Shown: positions 1 through 6,280, counted from the stretch's first letter. The stretch: DNA of 8,348 nt from JBICHM01 sp043101835 (GCA_043101835.1 JBICHM010000083.1:1-8348), one strand, 5' to 3'. Made by a program: numbers and translations. Notes: generated by a model not told the origin, from the letters alone.

Positions 1-176
1 CGGTCGGGCGGATGGTCGGCATCGCGCTGGCCAGCGCCGCCGTCGTCGGCGGGTTCGGCGCGCTGACCTCGCTCCTGGCCCGGCCCGACCGGCAGGGCGA
101 CGAGGCCCTCAGCGTCCCTGGGAACCGTCATGCGAGCCTCGCTCCCGACGCGACCGGCGCGTCTCTTCGCGATTGA
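1..176 (+). CDS. C-terminal fragment of an unidentified protein with a hydrophobic, probably membrane-spanning, segment
   Basis: The frame is open from base 3 to the TGA at 174-176 and its start lies outside the window, so only about 57 residues are visible. They hold one hydrophobic stretch (MVGIALASAAVVGGFGALTS, residues 4-23 of the fragment) followed by a short polar tail. This looks like the last helix and cytoplasmic end of a multi-pass membrane protein. Codons before base 110 follow the strong GC-ending bias. The last 20 codons drift from it because they overlap the atpZ-like gene on the other strand by 68 bases. The opposite strand is also open here with the same wobble positions, so base composition alone does not settle the strand. 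I prefer plus because the residues form a plausible helix. The family is not recognisable. Confidence 0.5.
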   Translation, partial: VGRMVGIALASAAVVGGFGALTSLLARPDRQGDEALSVPGNRHASLAPDATGASLRD

Positions 177-408
177 GCGCCATCGCGGCGCGGATGAAGT
201 TCAGCCCCCCGCCGAGGATTCCGACGATCGCCCCGACGAGCGTGGCCGTTGGGTAGGTGCCCCACCAGCGGTCGAGCAGCCAGCCGATGAGCCCCATGCC
301 GACGATCCCGCCGGCCAGTTCGGCCCCCATGCCGCTGATGCGCCACATGCGGCGCTTCATATCGGCCTCGATCTCCGCGGGGGTGCGTCCCCGGTCGGGT
401 GTGGGCAT
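109..408 (-). CDS. atpZ: AtpZ/AtpI-family small membrane protein (ATP synthase 'gene 1' type)
   Basis: This predicted 99-residue protein has two hydrophobic helices (about residues 28-45 and 54-76) joined by the family signature IGWLLDRWWGTYP (residues 41-53), with GMGAELAGG just before and a GILGGGLNFIR ending. This pattern is typical of the AtpZ/AtpI family usually encoded ahead of F-type ATP synthase operons. Family members are linked to c-ring assembly or divalent cation supply; the exact role here is not visible. I chose the ATG at 408 because GGAG sits 8 bases upstream. The open frame extends 12 codons to a TTG at 444, which has no clear ribosome site. No ATP synthase subunit is visible beside it: it is divergent from yhbH and convergent with the fragment at 1-176, so it looks monocistronic. 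The basic, Ser/Arg-rich tail (residues 80-99) is not conserved in the family. Confidence 0.85.
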   Translation of the reverse strand: MPTPDRGRTPAEIEADMKRRMWRISGMGAELAGGIVGMGLIGWLLDRWWGTYPTATLVGAIVGILGGGLNFIRAAMALNREETRRSRRERGSHDGSQGR

Positions 409-521
409 GGTCGGGGCTCCGGACGGCGCAAAGGGTTCCAGCAAACCGCCTCAGACGCCGATCGTATGGTTTGTGGGGAGGCTCGACACCCGGCCTGCGC
501 TCCGGCGCCGCGGGAGCAGCC
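409..521. promoter_or_regulatory. Divergent intergenic region between atpZ-like gene and yhbH
   Basis: This 113-base gap must carry the promoters of both divergent genes unless either is transcribed from further upstream. It contains the GGAG ribosome site for the minus-strand ATG at 408 (about 417-420) and the GGGAG site for the plus-strand ATG at 522 (512-516). An AT-richer patch lies at about 461-475. I could not assign convincing -35/-10 pairs on either strand, so the promoter role is inferred from gene orientation only. Confidence 0.4.
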
Positions 522-1652
522 ATGACGGCTCGCATCGAACAGGACCACCAGCGCTTCCGCCAGATCATCCGGGGGCGCATCCGGCGCGACCTGAAGCGCT
601 TCATCTCGCGCGGCGAGCTGATCGGGCGCGAGGGCAAGCGCTTTGTCAGCATCCCCGTCCACGACATCGACATCCCCCACTTCCGTTACGGCGACAACGC
701 CGGCGGCGTCGGCATGGGCGAGGGTGAGGAGGGCCAGAGCGCCGGTCAGCCCGGCGACGGCCAGACCCCCGGCGGCGAGGAGGAAGGGCGCCACATCCTC
801 GAAGTGGATATCACCATCGAGGAGCTCGCCGACATCCTCGCCGAGGAGCTCGAACTCCCGCGCATCAAGCCGCGCGGCGAACACCGGCTGACCACCATCA
901 AGGACAAGTACTCCGGCATCCGCACCACCGGGCCGGAATCGCTGCGTCACTTCAAGCGCTCGTACAAAGAGGCGCTGCGCCGGCAGATCGCGCTGGGCGA
1001 ATACGACGCCGAAAACCCGGTGGTGATCCCGATCCGTCGCGACCTGCGCTACCGCTCGTGGAACGAGGTGAAGGCGCCGCAGAGCAACGCGCTGATCGTG
1101 TACATGATGGATGTCTCCGGCTCGATGGGCGGCGAGCAGAAGGAGCTTGTGCGCCTGCAGGCGTTCTGGATCGACACCTGGCTTCGGCGCAACTACGAGG
1201 GCGTCGAGAGCCGGTACATCGTGCACGATGTTTCGGCGCGGGAGGTCGACAAGGAGACCTTCTACACCCTGCGCGAGGACGGCGGCACGCGCATCAGCAG
1301 CGCCTACCAGTGCTGCGACAACCTCATCGCCGACCACTACGACCCCCTGGCGTGGAACATCTACTGCTTTCACTTCTCCGATGGCGACAACTCGTCGGAG
1401 GCCGACAACCGCAAGTCGGTCGAGCTGCTGCGCGAGCGCCTCCTGCCGATCAGCAACATGTTCGGCTACTGCCAGGTCGCCAGCGCCTACGGCAGCGGGC
1501 ATTTCATCAACGTGCTGCACGAGTCCTTCCCGCACAGCGCGCCGGACGCCCCGAACCCCGGCCCCGACGACCCGCTCCTCGTCACCAGCCGCATCAACGG
1601 GCGCGACGACATCATGGAGTCGCTGCGGACCCTCTTCGCTCCCGGTCGGTAA
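522..1652 (+). CDS. yhbH: YhbH/YeaH family (DUF444, UPF0229) protein with von Willebrand A-like domain
   Basis: This predicted 376-residue protein is close in length to Bacillus YhbH (about 390) and matches that family throughout. The N-terminus is basic and helical (residues 1-35), followed by FVSIPVHDIDIPHFRYGD (41-58). A Gly/Glu-rich linker (59-90) leads to the ELADILAEELELPRIKPR block (101-118). The C-terminal von Willebrand A-like domain carries a metal-site pattern: DVSGSMG (197-203), T256 in GGTRIS, and D287 in HFSDGDN. GGGAG five bases before the ATG supports this start over the upstream open frame. Family members are usually encoded with the kinase PrkA and with SpoVR and are tied to stress or sporulation programmes, with unknown biochemistry. 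Neither partner is next to this gene. A zinc-ribbon membrane protein follows on the same strand after 67 bases and may be co-transcribed. Confidence 0.93.
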   Translation: MTARIEQDHQRFRQIIRGRIRRDLKRFISRGELIGREGKRFVSIPVHDIDIPHFRYGDNAGGVGMGEGEEGQSAGQPGDGQTPGGEEEGRHILEVDITIEELADILAEELELPRIKPRGEHRLTTIKDKYSGIRTTGPESLRHFKRSYKEALRRQIALGEYDAENPVVIPIRRDLRYRSWNEVKAPQSNALIVYMMDVSGSMGGEQKELVRLQAFWIDTWLRRNYEGVESRYIVHDVSAREVDKETFYTLREDGGTRISSAYQCCDNLIADHYDPLAWNIYCFHFSDGDNSSEADNRKSVELLRERLLPISNMFGYCQVASAYGSGHFINVLHESFPHSAPDAPNPGPDDPLLVTSRINGRDDIMESLRTLFAPGR

Positions 1653-1707
1653 CGCGGACTCCTAGCATCCCGCGGCCCCCGGGCGGCGAATCCGCGTTCC
1701 CGGGATG
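1651..1707. repeat. Two interleaved inverted repeats between yhbH and the zinc-ribbon gene
   Basis: AACGCGGA (1651-1658) is perfectly complementary to TCCGCGTT (1691-1698). CATCCCG (1666-1672) is perfectly complementary to CGGGATG (1701-1707). The arms are ordered A-B-A'-B', so the RNA could form either of two mutually exclusive hairpins or an H-type pseudoknot. Arm A overlaps the yhbH stop codon, and arm B' ends two bases before the Shine-Dalgarno site of the next gene. No T-tract follows, so this is not a standard intrinsic terminator. A regulatory role is inferred; in DNA this GC-rich, chance pairing is possible. Confidence 0.45.
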
Positions 1708-1709
1708 TG

Positions 1710-1714
1710 AGGAG
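1710..1714 (+). promoter_or_regulatory. Shine-Dalgarno site selecting a TTG start
   Basis: AGGAG lies five bases before the TTG at 1720. The first in-frame ATG (1735) is 20 bases away from it, too far for this site, so the TTG is preferred as the start of the zinc-ribbon membrane protein. Confidence 0.7.
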
Positions 1715-1719
1715 CGGCT

Positions 1720-2292
1720 TTGGTCTTTCTGTTGATGTACGCGGTGGCGATCTGGGCGGTGGCGGTGGTCTACCGCCGTCGCTGGCTGTCGTTCGTCGTC
1801 GTCATCGCAGCGCTGCTGCCGGTCGCCCTCGCAACCCACCTGACTGTCCGGTACACCGCAAAGCGGGCCGAGCAGGCGGCGATCACGGGCACTACCGCGG
1901 TGGGCGGCGCGTCGCTCCGCGGCGAGACCTGGCTCTACCCGGTCGGGGCCGCCTACGGCGGGCTGATCCTGGGTGTCGGGCTGCTGATCGCCGTGCAGCC
2001 GCGCACGGTCGCCGTCGAAGAGCCCTGCCCGGTCTGCGACTACGAGCTGAAGGGTGTGACCGCCGGGACCTGTCCGGAGTGCGGCCACGATCGGGCGATG
2101 CCGGCGCGGGCGTTCCGTCCGGCCCCCGCCGCCTCGCCCGTTGCGCCACCCGACGACGAGCAGACGCAGGCGGCGCGCGATCACCTGCGACACGCGCTCG
2201 CCGAGCGCGAACGGGACCGACGGCGCGACGATGCGCTCGACCGTGGCCTCAGGCCGCCGCGCGGGCGCGCATCGCTCGATCCGTCAGGGTGA
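1720..2292 (+). CDS. Membrane protein with a C-terminal zinc ribbon, planctomycete type
   Basis: This predicted 190-residue protein has hydrophobic segments at about residues 2-17, 22-39 and 74-93. A four-cysteine ribbon follows at C103, C106, C118 and C121 (CPVCDYEL...GTCPECGH), then a Pro/Ala-rich linker (126-145) and a highly charged, probably helical tail (146-176). The ribbon spacing and the YELKG spacer resemble the short zinc ribbons found in many Planctomycetota proteins of unknown role, likely binding Zn(II) structurally. No catalytic domain is visible, and I do not recognise a named family. The start is the TTG set by AGGAG at 1710-1714. The gene follows yhbH on the same strand, which suggests a shared transcript. 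Its last 44 bases overlap the end of the convergent popT gene, and the tail residues there are arginine-rich and may be poorly conserved. Confidence 0.8.
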   Translation: MVFLLMYAVAIWAVAVVYRRRWLSFVVVIAALLPVALATHLTVRYTAKRAEQAAITGTTAVGGASLRGETWLYPVGAAYGGLILGVGLLIAVQPRTVAVEEPCPVCDYELKGVTAGTCPECGHDRAMPARAFRPAPAASPVAPPDDEQTQAARDHLRHALAERERDRRRDDALDRGLRPPRGRASLDPSG

Positions 2293-3502
2293 GCGCGCTG
2301 ACGATCACGGCGCCCGCGATCGCGGCGATGGCCATGTCGGACCACGTCGCCCCGCCGGCGCGGCCGGCGTCCTCCAGCATCACGCGCATCGGCTGACGCA
2401 GCGCGCCGATCATCAGGCCCGTCAACGCCGCCATCGTCAGGTCGTGCGCCCGCATCAGCAGCCAGCCGATCGCGCGGCTGAAGAGCACCAGCCCAAGCAG
2501 CACGCCGATGTTGAAGACGCCGAGCAGCACGATGTCATTCGTCACCGTGCGCCCGCTCAGGGCGTCGAGCGGGTCGGGCTGGCGACCGACGAGTTCGAGC
2601 CCGAAGTGCACGATGCGGCTGATCGCGCTGAGCACCGCGTGGTATTGCCCCAGGAAGAGCAGCAGAAAGGAGCCGCTGACGCCGGGCAGCATCATGGCGC
2701 TGATCGCGATGACGCCGCAGACGAAGAGCCAGGCGAGGGGCGCGGGCGTCTCGCCGAAGATGACGACCGGCCCGGATCCGGACGCGAGGTCGAGCACGGC
2801 CTGCTCGTTGGTCAGGATCGTCGCGGCCGAGGCGCCGGGGTCTTCAATGACGCCGCGCGGGTCGTAGACGGCGACGCGCTCGATCGCGCCGGCCGGAAGC
2901 AGGGCCGCGGCTTCGAGCACCGCGTCCACATCCTGCGCCGTGCGCACCTTGCTCGGATAGAGCGCAGTGGCGCCGACCACCTCGGCCCCGACCGGCGAGG
3001 CCGGGCGCAGGTTCGGCCCCTGGGGCTGGAGACCGACGAGCCAGAAGGCGCCGACCGCCGCGAGAACGAGCGCAATCCCGTGACGCCAGGAACGCGACTT
3101 CATTTGCGCGAACGGAATCCACGCGCTCGCGCCGATCAGCCCGAAGAAGAAGGCGTAGGTTGCGCCCGGGCGCGACTCCATCATGCCGGTGATCAGCCCG
3201 CTCATGGTGGCGACGGCTGTCGAGACGCCCAGCCCGATGGGAATGAGCGTCAGCCAGTGCATGGCGAGAAAATCGCGCGCGGCGGCGCGGAGCTTGCCTT
3301 TGGCCAGCGGCGCGAGGAAGGCCGGCGAGAGTGAGCGGAGCGCATCGATGAAGCGCTGGTAGATGCCGGTCACGAGGGCGATGGTGCCCCCGCTGACCCC
3401 GGGCACGACATCGGCCGCCCCCATCGCGAACCCGCGGAGGAAGAGGCCGATCACGTCGGCGATGCGGCGCGTGGGGGTTGGAGGGGCGTCTTCAGGGGGC
3501 AT
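2249..3502 (-). CDS. popT: DUF368 / PopT-type polyprenyl-phosphate translocase
   Basis: This predicted 417-residue polytopic membrane protein carries the two pseudo-symmetric DUF368 signatures. The first is LRGFAMGAADVVPGVSGGT (residues 22-40, PGVSGG at 34-39); the second is MLPGVSGSFLLLFLGQY (271-287). DUF368 (PopT) proteins return undecaprenyl phosphate across the cytoplasmic membrane for reuse in peptidoglycan and other envelope polymers. Most members I know are near 270-320 residues. The extra length here is mainly a polar stretch of about 90 residues between the halves (about 159-250). I chose ATG 3502 because it leaves a short cytoplasmic N-terminus before the conserved block, although no Shine-Dalgarno site precedes it. 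An alternative ATG at 3550 would add 16 residues and overlap galE. It is head-to-head with galE and tail-to-tail with the zinc-ribbon gene. Confidence 0.92.
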   Translation of the reverse strand: MPPEDAPPTPTRRIADVIGLFLRGFAMGAADVVPGVSGGTIALVTGIYQRFIDALRSLSPAFLAPLAKGKLRAAARDFLAMHWLTLIPIGLGVSTAVATMSGLITGMMESRPGATYAFFFGLIGASAWIPFAQMKSRSWRHGIALVLAAVGAFWLVGLQPQGPNLRPASPVGAEVVGATALYPSKVRTAQDVDAVLEAAALLPAGAIERVAVYDPRGVIEDPGASAATILTNEQAVLDLASGSGPVVIFGETPAPLAWLFVCGVIAISAMMLPGVSGSFLLLFLGQYHAVLSAISRIVHFGLELVGRQPDPLDALSGRTVTNDIVLLGVFNIGVLLGLVLFSRAIGWLLMRAHDLTMAALTGLMIGALRQPMRVMLEDAGRAGGATWSDMAIAAIAGAVIVSALTLTDRAMRARAAA

Positions 3503-3524
3503 AAGTGGCCGGAGGATATCGGCG
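3503..3524. promoter_or_regulatory. Very short head-to-head gap of popT and galE with galE Shine-Dalgarno site
   Basis: GGAGGA at 3511-3516 lies eight bases before ATG 3525 on the plus strand, an ideal spacing. On the minus strand the 18 bases before the popT ATG have no purine-rich site. Only 22 bases separate the chosen starts (46 if galE starts at 3549), too few for two full promoters with leaders. At least one promoter must therefore lie inside the other gene or give a leaderless transcript. Confidence 0.55.
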
Positions 3525-4583
3525 ATGCGTCTCCGGTACTCTTCCACCATGCGCATTCTCGTCACCGGCGGCGCCGGGTACATCGGTTCCCACGCGTGCA
3601 AGCGTCTGCTCGGCGCGGGGCACACGGTCGTTCTCCTCGACAACCTCGACCGCGGCAATCGCGGCGCCGCGGAGGCGGTGCTCGCGATGGGCGACGACAA
3701 GGCGTCCTTCGTCGAGGGCGATATCGCCGACCGGCCGCTCGTCGAGGCGACCCTGCGCGAACACGGCGTCGACGCCGTCATGCACTTCGCCGCGCTTGCG
3801 TATGTGCGCGAGAGCGTGCACGAGCCGCTGCGCTACCACCGCAACAACACGGCGGGCTCCATTGCGCTTCTGGAGGCATGCGACGCTGCGGGGATCGACC
3901 GCTTCGTCTTCAGCAGCACCTGCGCCACCTACGGCGAGCCCGACCCGTCGCTGATCCCCATCGCCGAGACCTGCGCTCAGCGCCCGATCAACCCCTACGG
4001 CTGGTCGAAACTGCATGTCGAGCGCATCCTCGCCGATTACCAGGCGCATCGGCGCCAGGAGGGCAGGCCCTTCGCCTACGCGGCCCTGCGGTACTTCAAT
4101 GTCGCCGGGTCCGACCGTGAGGGCGCGCTGGGCGAGCACCACGAGCCCGAGACGCACATCATCCCCATCGCGATCCACGCCGCCCTCGGGCGCCGGCCGG
4201 GCATGACCGTCTTCGGGACCGACCTGCCCACGCCGGACGGCTCGTGCGTGCGCGACTACATCCATGTCGAGGATCTCGTGGACGCGCACGCCGTCGTGCT
4301 CGAGGCGCTCAATCCGCTGGTCGAGGAGCGCACGCGCCTGATCTACAACCTCGCGATCGGGCGAGGCTACAGCGTGTTGGAGATCGTCGAGGCGGTGCGC
4401 CGCGTGACGGGCGCGGACTTCCCTGTCGAACACGCGCCGCGCAACCCCGCTGACCCGCCGACGCTGCTGGCCGACCCATCGAAGATCCGGCGCGACCTCG
4501 GCTGGAATGCGTCCATCACCGATCTCGACGAGATCGTGCGCACGGCGTGGCGGTGGATGCGGGCGCACCCAAACGGGTACTAA
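3525..4583 (+). CDS. galE: UDP-glucose 4-epimerase (extended short-chain dehydrogenase/reductase family)
   Basis: GalE interconverts UDP-glucose and UDP-galactose with bound NAD in the cytoplasm, supplying galactose for envelope glycans. Numbering from the conserved MRILVTGG methionine at 3549, it shows the NAD-binding TGGAGYIGS (6-14), an acidic D31 after the second strand, FAALAYVRESV (80-90), SSTCATYGEP (122-131), the catalytic pair Y150 and K154 in NPYGWSKLHVE, RYFNVAGS (181-188) and SCVRDYIHVEDL (232-243). The protein is full length at 344 residues from that ATG. I chose ATG 3525, which adds eight residues (MRLRYSST), because GGAGGA lies eight bases ahead; ATG 3549 has no such site but is the usual family start. 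At the position of E. coli Y299, which limits substrate size, the residue is L306, so activity on N-acetylated UDP-sugars is possible. It converges on the hydrolase gene with a six-base gap. Confidence 0.94.
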   Translation: MRLRYSSTMRILVTGGAGYIGSHACKRLLGAGHTVVLLDNLDRGNRGAAEAVLAMGDDKASFVEGDIADRPLVEATLREHGVDAVMHFAALAYVRESVHEPLRYHRNNTAGSIALLEACDAAGIDRFVFSSTCATYGEPDPSLIPIAETCAQRPINPYGWSKLHVERILADYQAHRRQEGRPFAYAALRYFNVAGSDREGALGEHHEPETHIIPIAIHAALGRRPGMTVFGTDLPTPDGSCVRDYIHVEDLVDAHAVVLEALNPLVEERTRLIYNLAIGRGYSVLEIVEAVRRVTGADFPVEHAPRNPADPPTLLADPSKIRRDLGWNASITDLDEIVRTAWRWMRAHPNGY

Positions 4584-4599
4584 CGCCCGTCAGAACGGG
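4573..4599. terminator. Possible small hairpin at the galE / hydrolase convergence
   Basis: ACGGG (4573-4577), CCCGT (4586-4590) and ACGGG (4595-4599) allow the middle arm to pair with either neighbour, with a CAGA loop on the right side. It spans both stop codons. There is no T-tract on either strand, so intrinsic termination is only a weak possibility. Confidence 0.2.
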
Positions 4600-5255
4600 A
4601 ACATCACACCGACATAGAAGGTCGCGAAGTCGCGTCCGCCGTTCTCATCGCCGCCGGCGGTGCGCGCGTTAGAGATGTGTTGCCAGCGCAGCCCGCCGAT
4701 GAGGCGATTGTCGCCATCGCCCAGCCGGTGCGTGAAGCCAACGCCGGCGGTGGGCGTGAAGTTGTACTTCGTGCCGTCGAAGGGCACATCCTCATCGGTG
4801 AAGAGCATGCCGACGCCGGCGGAGGCGAAGACCGACCAGTCCCGATCTTCCTCGTCCATCAGGAAGTGCCAGCGGAAGAGCACGCCGGCGCTGGCGCCGG
4901 GGGTGTCCTCGGCGCCGTCCTGATCGATCCCCCACCCGCCGAACTCGGCGCCGACCTCGAATCGATCGGCGATGAAGGTGGTGAGCGACAGGAAGCCCTG
5001 GCCGAAGGTGTCTTCGCGTCCGACGACGAAGCCGCCGGCGACGCCCGCCGTCGCCCACCACTCGTTCGACGCGTCGCCAAAGCGCATCAGGTGGACTTCG
5101 TCCGGGGCCGCGTCGGGCGACTCCGCCTCGGGCTGGGCGACAGCCAGGGCGATCGCCTCGCGCGCATCGAAGCGGATTTCGGCGCGGTGGTCGGCGCTCG
5201 CGGCGGTCGCGCCGACTGCGCACGCAAGGAGTGGTCCCGAAAGGCGGCTGTGCAT
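4590..5255 (-). CDS. Acyloxyacyl hydrolase / PagL-type lipid A 3-O-deacylase family, outer-membrane beta-barrel
   Basis: This predicted 221-residue protein has a likely signal peptide (residues 1-21, ASA before D22), then alternating amphipathic strands rich in Gly, Trp and Phe, ending in the aromatic FYVGVMFPF typical of an outer-membrane barrel. The signature LRWQHISNARTAGGDENGG (189-207) matches the PagL H-x-S-N catalytic motif, giving H193 and S195. The acidic partner appears to be D209 (NGGRD) where P. aeruginosa PagL has Glu. Family enzymes remove the 3-O acyl chain of lipid A. Residues 22-60 form a charged stretch before the barrel and are not assigned. It is the last gene of the minus-strand run, 32 bases after oppB. 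ATG 5255 lacks a Shine-Dalgarno site. A GTG at 5291 overlapping the oppB stop as GTGA is an alternative start, but the codons between are less biased. Confidence 0.8.
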   Translation of the reverse strand: MHSRLSGPLLACAVGATAASADHRAEIRFDAREAIALAVAQPEAESPDAAPDEVHLMRFGDASNEWWATAGVAGGFVVGREDTFGQGFLSLTTFIADRFEVGAEFGGWGIDQDGAEDTPGASAGVLFRWHFLMDEEDRDWSVFASAGVGMLFTDEDVPFDGTKYNFTPTAGVGFTHRLGDGDNRLIGGLRWQHISNARTAGGDENGGRDFATFYVGVMFPF

Positions 5256-5287
5256 GGGCGGGAAGGTAGCCGGACGGGCGCGAGCCG

Positions 5288-6280
5288 TCACCCGGCGCTG
5301 CGAATGCGCGGGTCCACCACGCCGGCGAGCAGGTCCACCGCGAGGTTGAAGACGACCAGCATTGTCGCGTAGACGAGCACGACGCCCATCAGCAGGAAGA
5401 GATCGCGATTCAGCACCGCCGCGACGAAGTGCTGGCCGACGCCTGGCACGTTGAAGACGCGCTCGACGACGAAGGACCCCGTCATCGCGAAGGCCGTCGC
5501 CGGACCAAGATACGAGAGCACCGGCAGGAAGGCGTTCTTGAGGGCGTGCTTCAGCACGATGTCGCGTTCCGGCACGCCCTTGGCGCGCGCGGTGCGGACA
5601 TAGTCGGACGCCATCGCCTCGATCATGCCCATGCGCGTGAGGCGCGCGATATAGGCCGCGAAGGGCAGGCTGAGCGTGAGCGCCGGCAGGATCGCATCGG
5701 CCGGCGACCCCCATGACGCGACGCGCCCCCACCCGAGCCACACCGGGAAGACGATCATCAGCAGTGTGCCCACCACGAACGACGGCAGGCTGACGCCCAC
5801 GAGCGCCACGACCAGCGATGCGCCGTCGCCGACCGACCCCGGGCGCACGCCCCCCACCACCCCGGCGGTCAGCCCGATGACCAGCGCGATCGCGATCGCC
5901 AGCAGCCCGAGCGTCGCCGAGACGGGCAGCGAGCCGGCGAGGATCTCGTTCACCGTCCAGTCGGCGTAGCGCATAGAGGGCCCGAGGTCGAAGACGGGCC
6001 GGCCGCGAGGCCACTCGTCGCCGCTGATCTTCGCCGCGGCCCAGCGCAGGCCCGTCGCGCCGGCGAGGTACTCGGCGCCGAAGCGCCACGGGTTGTCGAG
6101 GTGGTATCGCTGCTCGAGCGCCTCGACGACCTGCGGCGGCGGTTGGCGCCCGTCGGCGTCCATCGCCGCGGAGCCGGGCAGCGCCCAGGCGAGCAGGAAG
6201 GTGACGACATACACCGCAAGGATCACCAGCGGCGCCTGCGCGAGGCGCAGCGCGATCGTGCGCGCCTGCGCCCGCGTCAC
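5288..6280 (-). CDS. oppB: Peptide ABC transporter permease, OppB/DppB type
   Basis: This predicted 330-residue inner-membrane permease carries hydrophobic helices at about 15-34, 121-145, 154-180, 196-212, 258-274 and 295-322. The first is followed by a large periplasmic segment (35-115), as in OppB-type subunits. The ATPase-contacting EAA loop is visible as SDYVRTARAKGVPERDI (225-241) with KNAFLPVLS after it, and the family ending VDLLAGVVDPRIR (315-327) is present. It would form half of the peptide channel. The GTG start at 6280 overlaps the oppA stop as GTGA and is preceded by GAGGTGG, which implies translational coupling. OppC normally follows, but the next gene here is an outer-membrane hydrolase and no OppC, OppD or OppF is visible. 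Function would need partners encoded elsewhere or an unusual homomeric channel; the second idea is speculation. Confidence 0.93.
   Translation of the reverse strand: MTRAQARTIALRLAQAPLVILAVYVVTFLLAWALPGSAAMDADGRQPPPQVVEALEQRYHLDNPWRFGAEYLAGATGLRWAAAKISGDEWPRGRPVFDLGPSMRYADWTVNEILAGSLPVSATLGLLAIAIALVIGLTAGVVGGVRPGSVGDGASLVVALVGVSLPSFVVGTLLMIVFPVWLGWGRVASWGSPADAILPALTLSLPFAAYIARLTRMGMIEAMASDYVRTARAKGVPERDIVLKHALKNAFLPVLSYLGPATAFAMTGSFVVERVFNVPGVGQHFVAAVLNRDLFLLMGVVLVYATMLVVFNLAVDLLAGVVDPRIRSAG

Noticed and set aside
1..108. Start of an atpI-like gene on the minus strand downstream of atpZ
   Set aside because: The minus frame is open and has an ATG near base 22, but no ribosome site and no AtpI-like helix is visible, whereas the plus reading gives a clear hydrophobic helix. 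Not fully excluded.
357..1535. 392-codon open frame on the minus strand opposite yhbH
   Set aside because: It is a shadow of a well-conserved YhbH reading and has no recognisable motifs.
1653..1719. Intrinsic terminator after yhbH
   Set aside because: Strong hairpins are possible but no T-run follows either of them, and the next gene's ribosome site lies immediately downstream.
2141..3334. 397-codon open frame on the plus strand opposite popT
   Set aside because: The translation is Arg/Asp/His-rich with no fold-like pattern, and the opposite strand has both DUF368 signatures.
3456..3529. 11-base direct repeat TCGGCGATGCG at 3456-3466 and 3519-3529
   Set aside because: The two copies are in frame (both encode RIAD-like residues on the popT strand), but the flanks are not repeated at the same spacing, so this is more likely codon-bias coincidence than a duplication.
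3492..4568. 358-codon open frame on the minus strand opposite galE
   Set aside because: It is antisense to a complete epimerase with all catalytic motifs.
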